Assembly: GCF_006912135.1 (NCBI RefSeq)
Contig: NZ_VIRS01000015.1
Location: forward strand, 124,001 to 188,000
DNA length: 64,000 nucleotides
Direction: 5' to 3'
DNA from: Cryptosporangium phraense
GTDB taxonomy: Bacteria; Actinomycetota; Actinomycetes; Mycobacteriales; Cryptosporangiaceae
Every line of letters begins with the position of its first letter. Positions within the stretch are counted from its first letter, which is position 1. The notes under the pieces are model-generated. The model did not search any database, was not told the origin of the DNA, and saw nothing but the letters and a program-made list of their open reading frames with translations. Shown here piece by piece: positions 62,828 to 64,000 of the stretch. The position numbers and the translations under genes are program-made.

Positions 62828-64000
62828 CACTTCAGCTCCAGGGTGAGCTGCACGAGCAGCGTGAGCGCGAGCTGGGCGGCGAGCCAGCGACGGCGTCGGT
62901 CGGGGGGAAGAGCCGCGGTCGCGGTGAGGAGCCACAGCTCGAACGGGAGGTAGATCCGCTCGACCTCACCCTTGGACAGATTGGACGCACACGCGAGCAG
63001 CACCGCGACGAGCGCCGCCGCGGGCAGCACGACGGCCCGCCCGAGCGGGCCGTGAAGCCTTTCGCGGGCGCCCGCGCCGGCCGAGGCGAGGCCGGCCGCG
63101 CCGGCCGAAGCGCGGACGCCTGCGCCGGCCGAGGCGAGGCCGGCCACGGCGGCCGGGCCGACCGCGATGGCCAGCGCGGCCAGGTTCGCGACCAGGAAGT
63201 ACGCCGTCGGCCGGTCGATCCAGGCCGGCCCCTCGCGCACCCGTTCGCTCGCGATCGCCAGCCCGTCGAGCCACCAGAACCCCTCGGCCGCGAACGCCCC
63301 GATCACCGCCAGCACCGCCGGCGCGGCCACCAGCAGCGGACGGACCCGCCGCTGCCCGAGCACCACGGCCACGGCCGGCACGCTCATCAACGTCAGACCG
63401 TAGGAGAGGAAGAGCGTCGCGCCGAGCAGGAGCCCGGCGCCGACCGCGAGCAGATCGCCGGCCCGGTCGTGGCGGGAGGCCGCGTGGGCCAGCGCGCACA
63501 CCCCCCAGGCGCTGACGCCGAGGAACAGCGCGTCGGCCGAGGTCGCGATCCACAGCACGGACGGCGCCAGCGCCACGAACGGAGCCGCCGCCCGCGCGGT
63601 GGTCTCGTCGGCGAGCAACCGCAGGGTGAGCAGCACCGCGGGCACCGCCGACGCCCCGGCCAGGATGCACAGCGCCGCCGACCAGCCCGGGGCCCCGAGC
63701 CCGACCCGATCGAGCCCGGTGAACACGAGCAGCGCGCCCGGCGGATGACCGGACACGTGCGTGACCCACTGGAACCCCGCCGACCCGCCGAGCACGTGCT
63801 CGGTGAACGTCGAGAGGAAGGGCCGCAGCTCACCGACGCGGTGCACGTCGCGGAGGTACTCCCAGCGGGTGGTGAGCGGCGCGCTGAGCGCGCCGATCCC
63901 GTCGGTGGCGGCGACCACGACGGCCCAGAGCGCGGTCGCGGCGGCCGAGCCGACGAGCAGCCGTCCCCACGCCGCTCGCCGCGTGAATTCGGCCGCGTAG
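62824..64000 (-). CDS. Integral membrane glycosyltransferase-like protein (5' end outside)
   Basis: The frame is open to the window edge, so the start lies beyond 64000. At least 392 residues, about ten membrane helices. The outer loop after helix one holds WEYLRDVHRVGELRPFLSTF and GHPPGALLVFTGLDRVG; HPPG is typical of GT-C polyprenyl-phosphate-mannose or -arabinose transferases. A 16-residue Ala/Gly repeat (AGLASAGAG...) sits in a loop near residue 270. It is the first visible gene of the operon with the two-component pair, which suggests cell-envelope control. Confidence 0.78.
   Translation of the reverse strand, partial: YAAEFTRRAAWGRLLVGSAAATALWAVVVAATDGIGALSAPLTTRWEYLRDVHRVGELRPFLSTFTEHVLGGSAGFQWVTHVSGHPPGALLVFTGLDRVGLGAPGWSAALCILAGASAVPAVLLTLRLLADETTARAAAPFVALAPSVLWIATSADALFLGVSAWGVCALAHAASRHDRAGDLLAVGAGLLLGATLFLSYGLTLMSVPAVAVVLGQRRVRPLLVAAPAVLAVIGAFAAEGFWWLDGLAIASERVREGPAWIDRPTAYFLVANLAALAIAVGPAAVAGLASAGAGVRASAGAAGLASAGAGARERLHGPLGRAVVLPAAALVAVLLACASNLSKGEVERIYLPFELWLLTATAALPPDRRRRWLAAQLALTLLVQLTLELKW
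63074..63145. repeat. 48-bp spaced direct repeat inside the membrane glycosyltransferase gene
   Basis: A 24-base sequence (GCGCCGGCCGAGGCGAG plus GCCGGCC) occurs at 63074-63097 and again at 63122-63145, 48 bases (16 codons) apart. It encodes the repeated AGLASAGAG stretch of a cytoplasmic or outer loop. Confidence 0.85.

Noticed and set aside
1-64000. CRISPR array
   Set aside because: The only regular short repeats are the 16-bp tandem units, which have no spacers; no cas gene is present.
1-64000. Prophage, integrative element or attachment site
   Set aside because: No integrase, terminase, capsid or tRNA-end duplication was seen; the only mobile traces are two dead transposase fragments.

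Overview
The window comes from the chromosome of a very GC-rich actinobacterium. Third codon positions are almost all G or C, GTG starts are common, the regulators are mostly ECF sigma factors and TetR, MarR, HxlR, MocR and IclR proteins, and there are F420-type and FkbM-type enzymes. Many starts lie 6-7 bases behind a TANNNT box, which is typical of leaderless actinobacterial mRNAs. A soil actinomycete near Cryptosporangium, Micromonosporaceae or Frankiales would fit, but the sequence alone does not fix the genus. No rRNA, tRNA, CRISPR array or intact mobile element was seen.

Layout. 1-13.2 kb: a hydrolase/HxlR pair, a hemerythrin protein, a decayed stretch leading into a low-complexity tandem-repeat tract (about 1.96-2.66 kb), small secreted or membrane proteins, an ECF41-type sigma factor whose 3' end runs antisense into an MFS transporter remnant, a LUD protein, a sigma/anti-sigma-like pair, two channels (TRIC, FNT), an anti-sigma kinase/STAS pair and a CPA1 antiporter. 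13.2-25.6 kb: an I36 inhibitor-like protein, an FkbM methyltransferase overlapping a chorismate mutase, regulator/oxidoreductase pairs (TetR/SDR, MarR/quinone oxidoreductase, MarR/MDR), a scar with IS5- and IS110-type transposase remnants, and a MOSC-ferredoxin-reductase fusion divergent from an AhpD protein.

25.6-38.5 kb is the most coherent system. Seven overlapping minus-strand genes (DUF6282 hydrolase, beta-keto acid cleavage enzyme, cupin, HpcH/HpaI aldolase, SDR, iron alcohol dehydrogenase, aldehyde dehydrogenase) diverge from a PotBCAD-type ABC importer, an IclR regulator and a cyclase-family hydrolase. It reads as uptake and full catabolism of one compound, by hydrolysis, oxidation to a beta-keto acid, C-C cleavage, retro-aldol splitting and aldehyde oxidation. 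The substrate is unknown.

38.5-64 kb: KUP potassium transporter, sugar porter, LysR/LLM pair, a second sigma/anti-sigma-like pair, a MerR-PP2C fusion, aldo/keto reductase, XRE regulator, a TetR gene with a perfect 22-bp palindrome over its promoter followed by a TetX-like monooxygenase, a divergent two-component pair, an ABC exporter behind a separate 18-bp palindrome, a MocR/DJ-1 divergent pair with an inverted-repeat operator, membrane and secreted proteins, a zinc-ribbon epimerase, and an operon of membrane glycosyltransferase, response regulator and histidine kinase leaving the window.
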